Source: Archilochus colubris
Taxonomy: Eukaryota; Chordata; Aves; Apodiformes; Trochilidae
DNA: 64,000 nt
Direction: 5' to 3'
NCBI GenBank assembly: GCA_023079485.1
Contig: CM041084.1
Span: forward strand, 35,562,609-35,626,608
The notes under the pieces were generated by a model. That model was not told the origin of the DNA. It ran no database searches and saw nothing but the letters and a program-made list of their open reading frames with translations. Of the stretch, positions 53,001 to 64,000 are shown piece after piece. How positions within the stretch are numbered: the stretch's first letter is position 1; every line of letters starts with the position of its first letter. The translations under genes were made by a program, and so were the position numbers.

Positions 53001-54575
53001 CTGTTAACTTACTGTTTTTTATTATTTTTTTTTTTAATATATGGACTAAAACTAAACACAATGAAAAGCGTGAATTTTTGAAGCTCCTTCTACCTCAAAC
53101 AGGAGCTCTACTTCAGAAATAAAAAAAAGCTACGTTTAGTATTTGTTTTTTATGAACCAGAAGTCTTCCTCCAGTGAGGAATTCCAATTCTAATTTTTTC
53201 TATGCTCAGAAATTTCAAATTATAAAAGGGACACTAAAAGTTTCTCTCTGCCTCTGGCAGAAAATACATTCCTTATGTATTTGAAATAATAGATACCTCA
53301 AAATTACACTAATCTGAATCTATTATCCTCTTTCTACTTTGATCTGTTTCCTTAAAACTGTATTTTAACTTACTTACGAAGAGATACATCTTTTTCTGAA
53401 CCTACCACTTTCCAATGATAGTTGGAGAGGTGCACAAGGGACATTGCAGGACTGGTTTTAGGCAGCTTGAAAATGGACCTGACATCCTAATCCTCTGGTG
53501 CTTCCTGCAACTGGCAAATGCAGATGGGGAAAGTGTCAGCCTGATGGGGCAGAAGCGACCGCCTGTTTCATTGGAGACATTTACATGAATGCAGAGAGAC
53601 TCTTCCACAGGCTGCTCCCTTGCTTTTAGAGAAATGGAGATATGGGGAGGGATGTGATCAGATACAGGATGAATGATCCCTTAGGGAAGATGAAAAAAGG
53701 AAGGGCTGGAGTCTAGCTGTGTCTAAAGACTAATTTATCTGACCATACTCCTCTATGCTCCAGCACACCATTGCCACAATGCTCCTGAAGGGTAAGAAGG
53801 CAGAAATGTGCCTGGTGCTGCATCTGTTCTAGTGAAGCCAAACACATTTGTCTATAAAACCAACAGATCTTCCCAAGCAGCACAGCCCCTAGCACTGGAA
53901 ATGAGTGCAGACTGAAACAGTTGCTTCAGTTTGTGGGAACAGAGTAGTACTCTAAACCAGACAGCACTGATTTGTGATAACTTCAACAATTCCTCTAGGC
54001 ACATCTTCTCGACCGAATTCTTGCTCGTGGTTTCTCGGGATGTAAGTGGTATTTATTTGAAGGAAATTATGATATTGAGTATTTAGTTGGCTGTGAGGTA
54101 GAATACATACTTTGAAGAGGTGGCATCTATCTCTGTCAGTTGAATCATGCCATGGAAACATTTGCCAACTATTATTATAAACTTACTTGCTGCCTTGGAT
54201 GATATTCCACAACCTTAGATAAGTGATCTCATCCCTACTTTTAAAAGACCACTGTTCAGGATACTAATAATTTATGGATTTTACTTCCATGCAGAACTTA
54301 CACGGTCTCCAAAGAATCTTTTAATCTTTTCATAGAGAGTTTAACAAGCTTTTGATGGCCAAAACAGGATGACTCAGCAACAGCTCTGATGTGGATGAGA
54401 TAATCTGAAAATAATTTACCAGATGTGGATTATCCTTGCATAATTTTCTTTTCCTGTTAGTATCTCTAACTCTGAGGTTTATACCCAAAGGTTCTAAGAG
54501 GTTTATCATATAAGACCTCACCTATACTGGAGGGAAACAACTACCACTAAAATGAATGGAGCAATAACATTCAAG

Positions 54576-54617
54576 TTTCATATTCAATTATCATAATTTA
54601 AATTTTCATATTCAATT
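54576..54617. repeat. 14-bp direct repeat
   Basis: TTTCATATTCAATT occurs at 54576-54589 and again at 54604-54617, 14 bp apart. It is intronic and may be a remnant of a local duplication. Confidence 0.85.
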
Positions 54618-57220
54618 GCCCAACATATCAGACTTTAACTTGGCTTTGGGAGAATTTTTGGGCTCTTGGGTGTTCTTTTTTTTCCTGTTCAATCATTGGT
54701 AACAAATATTAGTTGTTTAATCTAACATCAACTTAAGGAAAATACTTGGTGAGGACAGTAACAACTACACTATGAAGAATAAAAGACCTAAGTGAATGCA
54801 CAAACATCTTTGGAAAGCAAAGGTAATCTACAAGATGAGGCACCAATGTAGGAATTGATAGACATAGGCAAATAACTGTCCCATATAATTTCCCTTTCTT
54901 TATGGAAAACAAGCATAATAACTTTCATGAAGTACTAGGTATTAAAACCTTCATCAGAGAACTACTTAAGTTAAAACAGTTTTTCAATATTGTGATAAAA
55001 AATTATGAATAATCTTTCCATGAGTAACATGATTTATAAAATGATGTTTTTTTCCACAGATCAAACCCAGTGGCTGGGATTCATATGTGTAAAGGGTAGC
55101 TCTTCTTCATCTTACCTAAGGTGAGTGAGGGTATTTTTCAGTTAACCTCTTACTAACAGAAACCAGCAAAAGCTCACAATTTCTAATTCTGAATCTGTCC
55201 TTCACAAGTACAAATTTGAAAATTTGTAATCAATTTTTACGTACATATATCAGGAAAGGAGGAAGCTGCATATCTGAGGCAATGACAGTGCATAACACGA
55301 GACACAACTCCTCTACTGGCAGAAGCCCCTTGAAGGCTGATTGGGCAACTGTATCTTTATTTTCAAGACATTAACAAGTTTGAAAATAATAAACGCATTA
55401 AAAAACCACCAAACAACTAAGAGATAGGAGTTTTCTGGCACACTATCCTTTCTCTCAATATTATCTTTCAAAATCTGTAAATTGCTTCTCTCCTATCCCT
55501 AGTAAAATTAAAACACTACCACTTGACTCCTCTACTAACAAACCTCTACTCCACAGGTATCAAATACTTTTCAGATTCACTGGCTGATGTATACTAATTA
55601 AACTCAGAGCAATAACCTTAACTCAAACCCAGGTTTTCAATTTGGCAGGTCTTGCTCAGAGTTGAAGAAAAGCTTGCATGCAGGAAAGCTTGAGTACTTC
55701 TTCAACCATAATGGCTGCTTTACTGAAATAGTTTATTGCAACTTACACACTTTGTCTTGCTATATCATTAGCTCTGCACTGTTTAATTACTGGTATGAGT
55801 AAAAAAAAAACTTTCATACAGGTATAAATTTCTTGTATTTAGGCAGCAGTACTATCCAAAATCACAGATATTTTAGTATAGAAGCATTTTTTGTCCTGGT
55901 GTTCCAGAAAACTCCTGAAAAGTGATGGTGAGACTTTTTATTGCCTAATGAGAGATTTTTAAAATAATACCTTTTTATTACCTCAGCAAGACAAGGGCTC
56001 TACTAGTTTCGAACATGGACTGAAATGACTTGTCACCATCATTGGCTTAGACACCTCGTTACATAAAGGGACAAACCAAACATTTAAAGTCATTTGATAA
56101 ACTTTTTCTAAACCATCTGGAATTTACACAAGGTAAAATGCTTCATTTGCCTTGTGAATTTTTTGAGGTTATGCCCCTTGTATGACCTTTTGACTACAAA
56201 TCCCCTTCAGTATTATGTTGATAATGAGTTCTAAAACTCAAAGGCAATGAACCAATTGCTGTCAGTTGTGCCATTGCACAGATATATGCAAAATTATTAA
56301 TTGTGAGAAACTCAGATTTACATAGGTAGTAAGTAAACCCTTAATGGCAAGGATATAGGTGACTTGGGTGCAAATAAACTTATGCACCCTGGATGCTTAA
56401 AACATGGAGCGAAAGGAGGATGACAACAATATGTTCTACTACTATTATCAATTTTGTACTTATTGATGATGATGCAACTGAGACTGGTGTAGCTGCAAGC
56501 ATGACATATGTTTCCAGGTAGTGAGGCCAAAGGAGGTGTTTTAAGCAAGGCGGTACCACGCAAATAAGCCTTAATATGCACTACAAATTGGGTAGAGTAC
56601 AGAATCAATGAGCTGGTAGTGGCTTTAGCTGATGTAGACACTAACTTTGTGGAGCTTAATGACTTTTCTATTGTATAGTTATAACACTGAGTTTCATTAC
56701 CATGCCAAACTGCTCCATTATAGTTCATTCAAGGCAAAAAAGAATGATGCTTCAAAGTGGAAATTTAACGTTACACAGCTAAAACTCAGGAAATGCATAA
56801 ACCTAATTCCTGTCACACTGTGAAAGCCCTAGTTATGCATGTGCATCTCCTTTAGTTCTGATTTTTATCAAATTTAAATACAAATTTCTATTAAAATATG
56901 CATCACAAAACATAGCAGATGTATGCAGACAATTAACATATTGTATTAACTTCTGCATTTTTCACTCTTTATTGACTCCTCTGTATTGCATTAAATTTAT
57001 TTTGCATTTTCTTTGTTTTCCTTTCACTGCCATAAATATGATTTGGTTTTACTGACGTTATTCTAAATGGTTTCAATTGGATCAATTCACTTATCATCGG
57101 GGTGAGGAACTGAGGAGGGGTCAGCATGTACTTTAGTTGCTGAAGTCAATTTTCTGCTAGACTGAGCCAAGAGAGCGACACTGCATCTGTTTGTATTGTT
57201 CTGTATCAGTAAATGAAACT

Positions 57221-57223
<3 letters not shown>

Positions 57224-57250
<27 letters not shown>
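57224..57250. repeat. T run (27 bases)
   Basis: The longest homopolymer in the window, T27 on the plus strand. As A27 on the minus strand it could be the tail of a retrotransposed RNA, but I see no AATAAA just upstream and no target-site duplication. A slippage-expanded run is as likely. Confidence 0.9.
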
Positions 57251-57254
<4 letters not shown>

Positions 57255-60200
57255 AAAAGCTTAGTATTTTCAAAAGCCATAAGACTGTGGAGACCATAAT
57301 CTAAAATCATGAGAGCCACAATTTTTATGACTACAATCTTCTTTTCCTGGTGTTCAGGCAGTGGTTTTGGGGTGAACTGCGCTGCATGCGTTCTGATGAG
57401 ACATTTACAATCTCCTTTATGCAAATTACCCCAGCAGCTGCTTAAGAGCTGTGGTTGTCAGACCAGGCAAGGAGAATGTGATTTGGTATGTCACAAATGG
57501 GGCAGGGCTTTATTAGGCTCTGCTAGAAAGTTTTAGCAGATGCCTTAGCACAGATTCAGTGTGATCCTGTAACCCCATTATAGCTTTATTGCTTATGGAA
57601 AGGAAAACACAAAAAGCTCCCAAATACTGTGGGGATTCTTGAAAATAAGCACTTCGCACAATGCCTATTTCTGAATTAAGTGTAAATAATAAATGTAATC
57701 TTTTCGTTTAGAGAGGAGAAACTGCAGCTTTACCCAAAGAAGTCATATGCTTCTGAAGGAGTCTTCCTGGGGAAAAACCCAGCAGTAACACCCTAAAGAA
57801 AATTTTACGAGTAACTGATGAAGACTGCTTTGGTTTTTTTTGCTTTTAAGAATGACTCATCATTAAGCAAATGCTACCATTTACACATATAAACACTGAG
57901 ATCCTTTGACTGCTAGTTTTAAATGCTACATCTTGATTAACACTGGACATTTCGTGGTCAGAAAGACTGAAAGATCCACAGAGGATTCTTTAGGACTGAA
58001 GGAGAGCCCCATCTCATTTAGTCCACTTACAGGTAATTGTATACCATTGTAATTGTCATTTATTCCACATTTACTTTTTGCTAAGATTAATCTTGTACTT
58101 ATGTTTCTTGTTCTTATTCTTGTCACCACTCAGCTCCAAAACCTCACTCCTACAACAGGTACCAAGAATTACAGCCCCCTTGTTACAACTCTTCTTACAT
58201 TCAATGTATAAATTTCAGGCCACTTTGCATAATTTTGCTTTTGGCAACGCTATGAAACTGTAACTCACTTACTTTCTTACCCTATATTTATTCCCTGACA
58301 ATTTCCTAGAGAATGCGTATCCTTTCACCTTCTGTTTGACTTGCCTATATAATTTAAACTCTCTGAAGCTCCTCTTGAAAAATTATGATGGTCAGAAGCA
58401 TGGTGAAGCTAGGAACTAAAAGCCATGCTTTGGCAGCTTAGATTCATCCTTCTTCAATCCAGTTGACTAGAAATGTATATGACATTTCAGACATGGTCTG
58501 ACTATTAGCCATACAATGGCATCAACATTTTTTTTCTCTTCTAGAAGTACAGGTAGCCTGATAGCATTTGCATTCTACACAGCTCATCAGCTTGGTGGCT
58601 TCTGGATGTTGTAACTCAACTGCATCCTGTTACTGAACTTTTTTGGAAAGCAAAGACCACAATTCCCTCTTCCTCTGCTCTGGTATTTTACCAGTTATAC
58701 CTCTTCTAGCTGGGTAGACAGACATCAGTATTACTGCCACCTAGTGACAACATAAACCACAAAACTACATCCAAGGGGAAAAGTATTTTTTTCAGCTTTA
58801 AGCCTCTGTAAAAATTTCTCAAGTACTCTAAACTCAGTTTTTTAAATGCCAAAAAGCTGTAAAATCAAAATTCTCAGAAGTGTCATTAGAAGAGCAATGT
58901 GACAAGTCCTTATTTGAGTCCACTCAAGGACTGAGAGTTGACAGAATCTGAGTTTTGCATAAATCATAAATACCAAAATAAAATACTTTTGAAATATAAA
59001 CATACACCACCGTTTATTTGAGTCTGTAGGTGTGAATACAGCTGTATGCTATTCAGCTATTGCTAGATAAAGATTTCCTTTAAAGTCTGCATTAAAGAGT
59101 GAGGGTAAAGAACATAAGAGAGTCCAAACCATGACTTGGGGTGAAGGATCAGTGAAAACAGTACCTTGAAACAAAAGTTGAATTTAGATCTCCATTACAT
59201 TATAGCATGTATAGCAGGCATTATGAAAAATCTTCCCAGTTACCATTTGCAAATGTCACAACAATAAACTATATATCTGGAGGCAAATAGGCAAAGGATA
59301 AAATTTTGTAACAAAACAATTTTAAGGGAAGCCTCAGTACTGTAAGTACACTACCTTTAAGATATCAGTGCTGCTTAGGAAGATGTACTATATTCTTTCA
59401 AGACTGAAGATCCATGCCCTGAAAATACTATCCACAGGAGACAGCTGAGAAGGGAAAAACCCTTAAATCTACTTTCTGGTTATGCAAATGCATGGTGCAG
59501 TCCTCCTAAGCCAAGCAAACACATTAGACCAGAGACTGACAGTTGAATTTAGGACAGTGACCCCTCAGAAGAGCCACTGCTGTAAGCACTAGAATTGAAA
59601 TAAATTTTCAGAATGTGGGGTTTTCCATGAAGAAACTATAAGTAACTGCCCCAAAGGGCTTCTAGTAAGTATGATTAAAACTTGCAAAATACAACAAAAT
59701 AGAGTTTCACCTTTTCATTTGAATATGATCAGAATAAACTTCTTACATTAGTTCAAAATGGAGTGGGGACACAAAATATCTATTAAAATGTTACAAACTA
59801 TAATTTAAACACTCTTTTCCCCACGGATACTTTTCTCCCTTGTAAAATAACCTCTTCAATTATTTCATCTGAGCCCACAAAAATGCTGAGCTCCCACTTT
59901 ACAGCAAATTCTTGAATGGTTTGTGCTTTATATAGAGGACTACCTATTATCAAATTAATGTCTCTCTGAACTGAAACCACAATTTTAATGAAGTTACTTT
60001 TTTTAGTCATAATTCATTTTGTTCAACATGTATCTGAAACTGGCTTGTCATCTTTGTAAAAGTGGCCAAGTATAAAGAACTGTCATCTTGAAATGACCAA
60101 TATAAATAAACACTATAGCTTTGAAACCAGCTGTATGGGTTTTCCAAATGAGTCTTCTGGATGCTCAGACACAGTTGCTCTTCCCTGCACAACACTTCTC

Positions 60201-62782
60201 TACCTGAAAGCAACAGAACTGGCTGGGCACTCAACTTAGCATGTATTTCAACAAGTCAAAAACCTATCAGGCTTTCTTGGAGCCTAGCTGAATAAGGCCT
60301 TTCTCCATTGGCACTGATATTCCCTCCTCACTCTCTCTTTATATATACACCCACCAGTGGCCATCACTGTCTTCTTGAATGGGGCAGAAAAGCAGAATAG
60401 CCCTGCTCTGCAGAATAAAAGGCTCTGCAGACAGCTTGCTTTAGGTCCCTCAGACCAGATGTCCCACCACTTCTCCTGCCCACCTCTGGGTGAGGTCTGG
60501 TAGAGGCAGGGAACTAAGAGATTTATGGCTATCAGGGACTGGTAAAAAGTGTCCCGATGAGGAGCTTCTGTCAGTCAGCCCAAAAGAATGTCAGCTCCAC
60601 CTCTGTCAACACCAACTGTGGCACTTGAACAGCAGTTAGCACTGTGGTGCTTTTTAGTGAAAAGATGGTTGAACCAGTGGTGAGGCCAGAAGGGTAAGGG
60701 ATGGAATGGCAGCAAGGATGTGTTCCCAACTAGACACATGTACGTTGTCTGTCCTGACACTGGCAGTGGTTTTGGCTGCAGACTGCTGATCCCTGGTGTT
60801 TCAGGGATTCTCCTCTCTGAGGTTTGTTTTGGCTTTATGAGTTAATCACATCAGGAGAAGTCATTTTAACTCAAATGCCTTTAGAAGTAATTATACATTT
60901 AAATGATTAAACAAATCAGGAAGAAAACACATCTACTGCAGAACGAAAGCAGTTAACATTGAAATCCTTTTTTATATTAGTATCACAAGCCGTTTGTAAA
61001 TAACATGCTCATTTTAGATATGTAAGGAGTTCTGCCATGCCCTGCAAAATAAATTATATTTTATTGGTGCCCGGGTGTTTCATAACTTCTATTTGTTTGC
61101 TGCAAGAGTGGAGAATTAAGATAGAGTAGTTTATTTCACCAAAAGACTGACAAATGGCTCATTAGACACTTATGGAACTGAAGCTAATTGTACGATTTTT
61201 TGTTGTATTAATTGTCACTGCCTGCTTAACTGGCTAACATTGGTCATCAATACAGAGCTTTTTCCTTTCAGTCTCCAAAAGAGAGGTGCAAAAACCCAGG
61301 AATTTTAAAAATAAACAGAAGAGTATTTATTTCCTAATATAAACAAAAATACTATTTGGATTGAAGGAACATGAGGGAGGAGTAAGAGAGGATTAATGTG
61401 CTGGCTGTTCCCCACTGGGGCCACCAATAACAATCAATCCCAAACAGCAGTCACCTCACATCATCTAACAGCTTGAATCACAGATATTCAAAGATCCTCT
61501 CCCCCCCCCTTTTTTTTTTGTTCAGATTAAATATCATTTACATCGCATACTTTTTTTTTATTTCGTTGGAGACATAAGGTCAGAATTGATTGAATATGTA
61601 CTACCTGCATATAATGATTTCCAGTTTTTTACAATCATGTGCTAATGCTGCACAGTAATGGCCTATGGATGAAGAGACAGATGTACTACCAGTCATTCGC
61701 TACACATTTGCATTAACAAATCATCATTTAATTGAAGCCCATCCAACAAGTTTATGCTACTTAAATAAAGTTCCTTTCAATAAAAGATGCCACAATGACA
61801 CATGGTTGTTAACTGCAAGGTAAATAAAAAGACGTATTTATTTTCTTGTCACTGGTTTAGGTAAGTATTAAAACACACACTTATTAATTTGTATTTTGCT
61901 CAGAAATAAACCACCTGACATCTAACATAGCAATCCAAGATAGTACTACTATGAGACAAGATAATTCACTTTTAGAAATAATCGTTTTGTAACACCACAA
62001 TTTCATGCTTTACAGATTTTTATTTCCCCCCAAAATATATAATAGAACATAGCTTATATACAGGCTATACATGAGTTGTGTGTTAATACTTTTAGGCAAG
62101 CTCTAATAACACAAACCTCAAATCCTGCTGTTATCAACATGGGCTACAATTTTTTTTATGTCTCATTGTTGACTACAAACATTGGCACCACACTTAGAAA
62201 TCTAGTTGCCTCCCTCTACAATTTAGATATTACTGCTTTCTTTTTAATACTGTCTGGGGAACAATTCAGGTAGGCTGTGATGCCCCTACATGTTTCAGAT
62301 ATAGAAAACCACTATCTATTCATTTCTTCTTTCAGAACGTGTTGCAAAATATTAAAATCTGAGAAGAAAGCATGTCATAAAATGAGGAACCTATAAAACC
62401 AATTTTCTCTTCTTCTAGAGATGGTTTAACAGTTCTTTCGGCATATTCATTTCATGGTACATTTTTGCATCTGCAAAGCAGAAGAAAGGTGTTTTGGCAC
62501 TGTCTGTTAAACTGACAAACAATACTTCGAAGCTAACATGCAAGGACAAGGAGATATATTTTTAATTTTGTTTTTGTCTTAAATCTACATTTTCTAGATA
62601 CCAGAATCTTTTAGGATGAAAGCACTATATAAATGAAAGATGGTACTAGTAATAATAGTTGACATCCTTTGCTATGCTGGTATTGGTTTGCATCTAAACA
62701 TATCATTGCAATCTTTTATTTACCTAAATACAAAAATAATAATCTATTTTCCTGATGATACACTGAAAATAAAATATTTATT

Positions 62783-62805
62783 AAAAAAAAAAAAGAAAAA
62801 AAAAT
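62783..62805. repeat. A-rich run
   Basis: Two blocks of A separated by one G, followed by AATAAG. It is intronic low-complexity sequence. Confidence 0.85.
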
Positions 62806-64000
62806 AAGTGTCTCAGGAAAACTAGAAAATAGATTCTGAGAGTGGGAGTAGGCAGTGTCTGTTTTTCAAACCAGAGGAAACAGAATTTCAAGATGAACAG
62901 AGATCTTTTTCCTTCCCTGCAGGACTGTGGGGATGTGAGGAGACAGGGGAGTCTACAAGTTGACCTTTTGGTTTTATTTATGACTGAAAGAGCAGAAAAA
63001 AAATAGAAATTGCCATACCACGATTGAAACTACAATGTGAATTTCAGAAAAATATCTTAGAGCATACTGCAGCATTTGAGAAAAAACCCTAAGATTTATT
63101 TCCTTAGACATGAAGCAGTGTTTAAAAGCTACAAAATGCAATCCCATACAAAATGAACAGACATACAAAAAACCCTACTGTGATTTGCCTGCATGTTCTC
63201 CAAGCTTTTTTTTTTTTAATATGCTGACTTAGAACAGTAATTACAGATCTTGCAAGTTGACTTCTGTTTTCCAGAACTATGAGATGTACGTAAAACCTGC
63301 CTTTTCATTGAAACAATTACCATTAATCAAAACAGAGAAAGCTAATACCACTCAAGTCCAACCCACTGCTGTGCCCAGCAATATATCAAACTGTCTGATG
63401 TCAAACACGCTAAACAAACTTCAACAGACTGTTTTCACTACAAATAGGAGAAAACATGCTTGCTAAGTATTTTTTTAGTCAAATTGCAACCTCAGTAATC
63501 CATTCTGTCACTGGATTTTAATTTGAAGCAGTCAATCACAGTCTCGAAAAGATCTGTATTTGACTACAGAGGGGTAATTCTCTGGGACTAACAAATGAGT
63601 ACCTGCAAATGATTACTATAGTCCCAAATTTGTTTAAGGATTTATATCCATGCACTCAGGTTTATTCTTTGACTCTACCAACTTCTTTCAAATCTGAGAT
63701 TTTGAATTTAAAAGAAAGAAGAAAAATTAAAACTTTTCATATTACTGTCCTAGAAACATTTACACCTCAAACAAGTTTAAATCATTATGAACATTAAAGA
63801 AAATACATTATTATTAAACTATTACTACCATTTTAATGAAATCTTCATCACAAAGAAGGCACTATCCTGGAATTCACTCATATATTAAAAAAAAAAACTA
63901 TCTTCATCAAGTTGAATTCATGTTAAACATAGATCCCATCCATGATGACATATTATAAATAGTCAACAAAAATAGATTTACTTACACTTCTCATGGCACC

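Larger units (their letters stand above)
1..64000 (-). other. TBC1D5: TBC1D5 gene, internal part (partial at both ends)
   Basis: Six minus-strand exons with matching splice phases encode a continuous stretch of the vertebrate TBC1 domain family member 5 protein, from the end of the TBC domain to the serine-rich linker. In human, TBC1D5 is a Rab7 GTPase-activating protein that binds VPS29/VPS35 of retromer and LC3-family proteins, and acts on endosomes and autophagosomes. The catalytic Arg and Gln fingers, the retromer-binding insert and both LIR motifs are encoded outside the window. Neither promoter nor polyadenylation site is seen. The exons total 772 nt without the cassette exon and 838 nt with it. 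The gene assignment rests on remembered human protein sequence, not on a search; conserved blocks such as RWVRLLFGREFPLQDLLVVW leave little doubt. Confidence 0.95.
38959..64000 (-). other. TBC1D5: TBC1D5 intron, 3' part (at least 25 kb, continues beyond window end)
   Basis: At least 25,042 nt of intron lie upstream of the RWVRLL exon. The preceding exon should end in two bases of a codon completed by G and encode the ...RLEIAPQIYGL-type helix. I looked for it on the minus strand by eye and did not find it. Contents recognised are a CR1 reverse-transcriptase fragment (45895-46212), a CR1 3' end (46634-47013), A/T runs, a possible plus-strand exon (55060-55120) and candidate regulatory stretches. 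Nothing is recognised in about 39100-42700 or 47100-49850 beyond AT-rich sequence. Confidence 0.8.

Noticed and set aside
57206..57424. Poly-A tailed retrocopy ending at the 27-base T run
   Set aside because: No polyadenylation signal, no recognisable gene body and no target-site duplication were seen.
63985..64000. Possible exon end at the window edge: minus strand reads AGAAGT|GTAAGT
   Set aside because: The exon before 38958 must leave two bases of a codon; in that phase this sequence has a TGA stop, and the residues match no part of TBC1D5 I know. A chance GTAAGT is likelier.
1..64000. A prokaryote-style system (operon, CRISPR array, mobile island)
   Set aside because: Spliced vertebrate exons, CR1 LINEs and intron texture show this is vertebrate nuclear DNA; none of the required structures is present.

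Overview
The window is nuclear DNA from a vertebrate, most likely a bird. Two things point there: several copies of the CR1 LINE family ending in the avian-type 3' tail (repeated ATTCTATG), and minus-strand exons of a vertebrate gene with canonical splice sites and long AT-rich introns. There are no prokaryotic operons. The exact species cannot be told from the sequence.

The window lies inside one gene on the minus strand, TBC1D5. It encodes a Rab7-type GTPase-activating protein that binds retromer and takes part in endosome-to-Golgi sorting and autophagy. Five constitutive coding exons can be placed to the base by splice sites and reading phase. In transcript order they are 38958-38816 (end of the TBC domain), 32461-32355, 17847-17762, 13161-12890 (carrying an unusual His/Gln tract) and 2436-2273 (Ser/Arg-rich linker). 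A sixth exon, at 8544-8479, is 66 nt long, keeps the phase and adds 22 residues; it looks like an alternatively spliced cassette exon. The 5' part of the gene (N-terminus, most of the TBC domain) lies beyond base 64000. The 3' part (coiled-coil region, C-terminal LIR motif, 3' UTR) lies before base 1.

The rest is intron: about 25 kb or more upstream of the first exon seen, then 6.4, 14.5, 4.6, 4.3 and 6.0 kb between exons, and at least 2.3 kb after the last. The introns hold seven recognisable CR1 pieces (six antisense to TBC1D5, one sense), simple repeats, A/T runs, two adjacent palindromes, and several AT-rich, homeodomain-site-dense stretches that could be conserved regulatory elements. 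TBC1D5 adjoins SATB1 in human, so intronic enhancers for a neighbour are plausible, but this is inference.

I see no second protein-coding gene, tRNA, rRNA or CRISPR, and no clear endogenous retrovirus. The points most worth checking are the 22-residue cassette exon, the His/Gln expansion in a coding exon, a microsatellite serving as the polypyrimidine tract of one exon, an unexplained 195-codon open frame at 31343-31930, and a well-formed splice-site pair on the opposite strand at 55060-55120.
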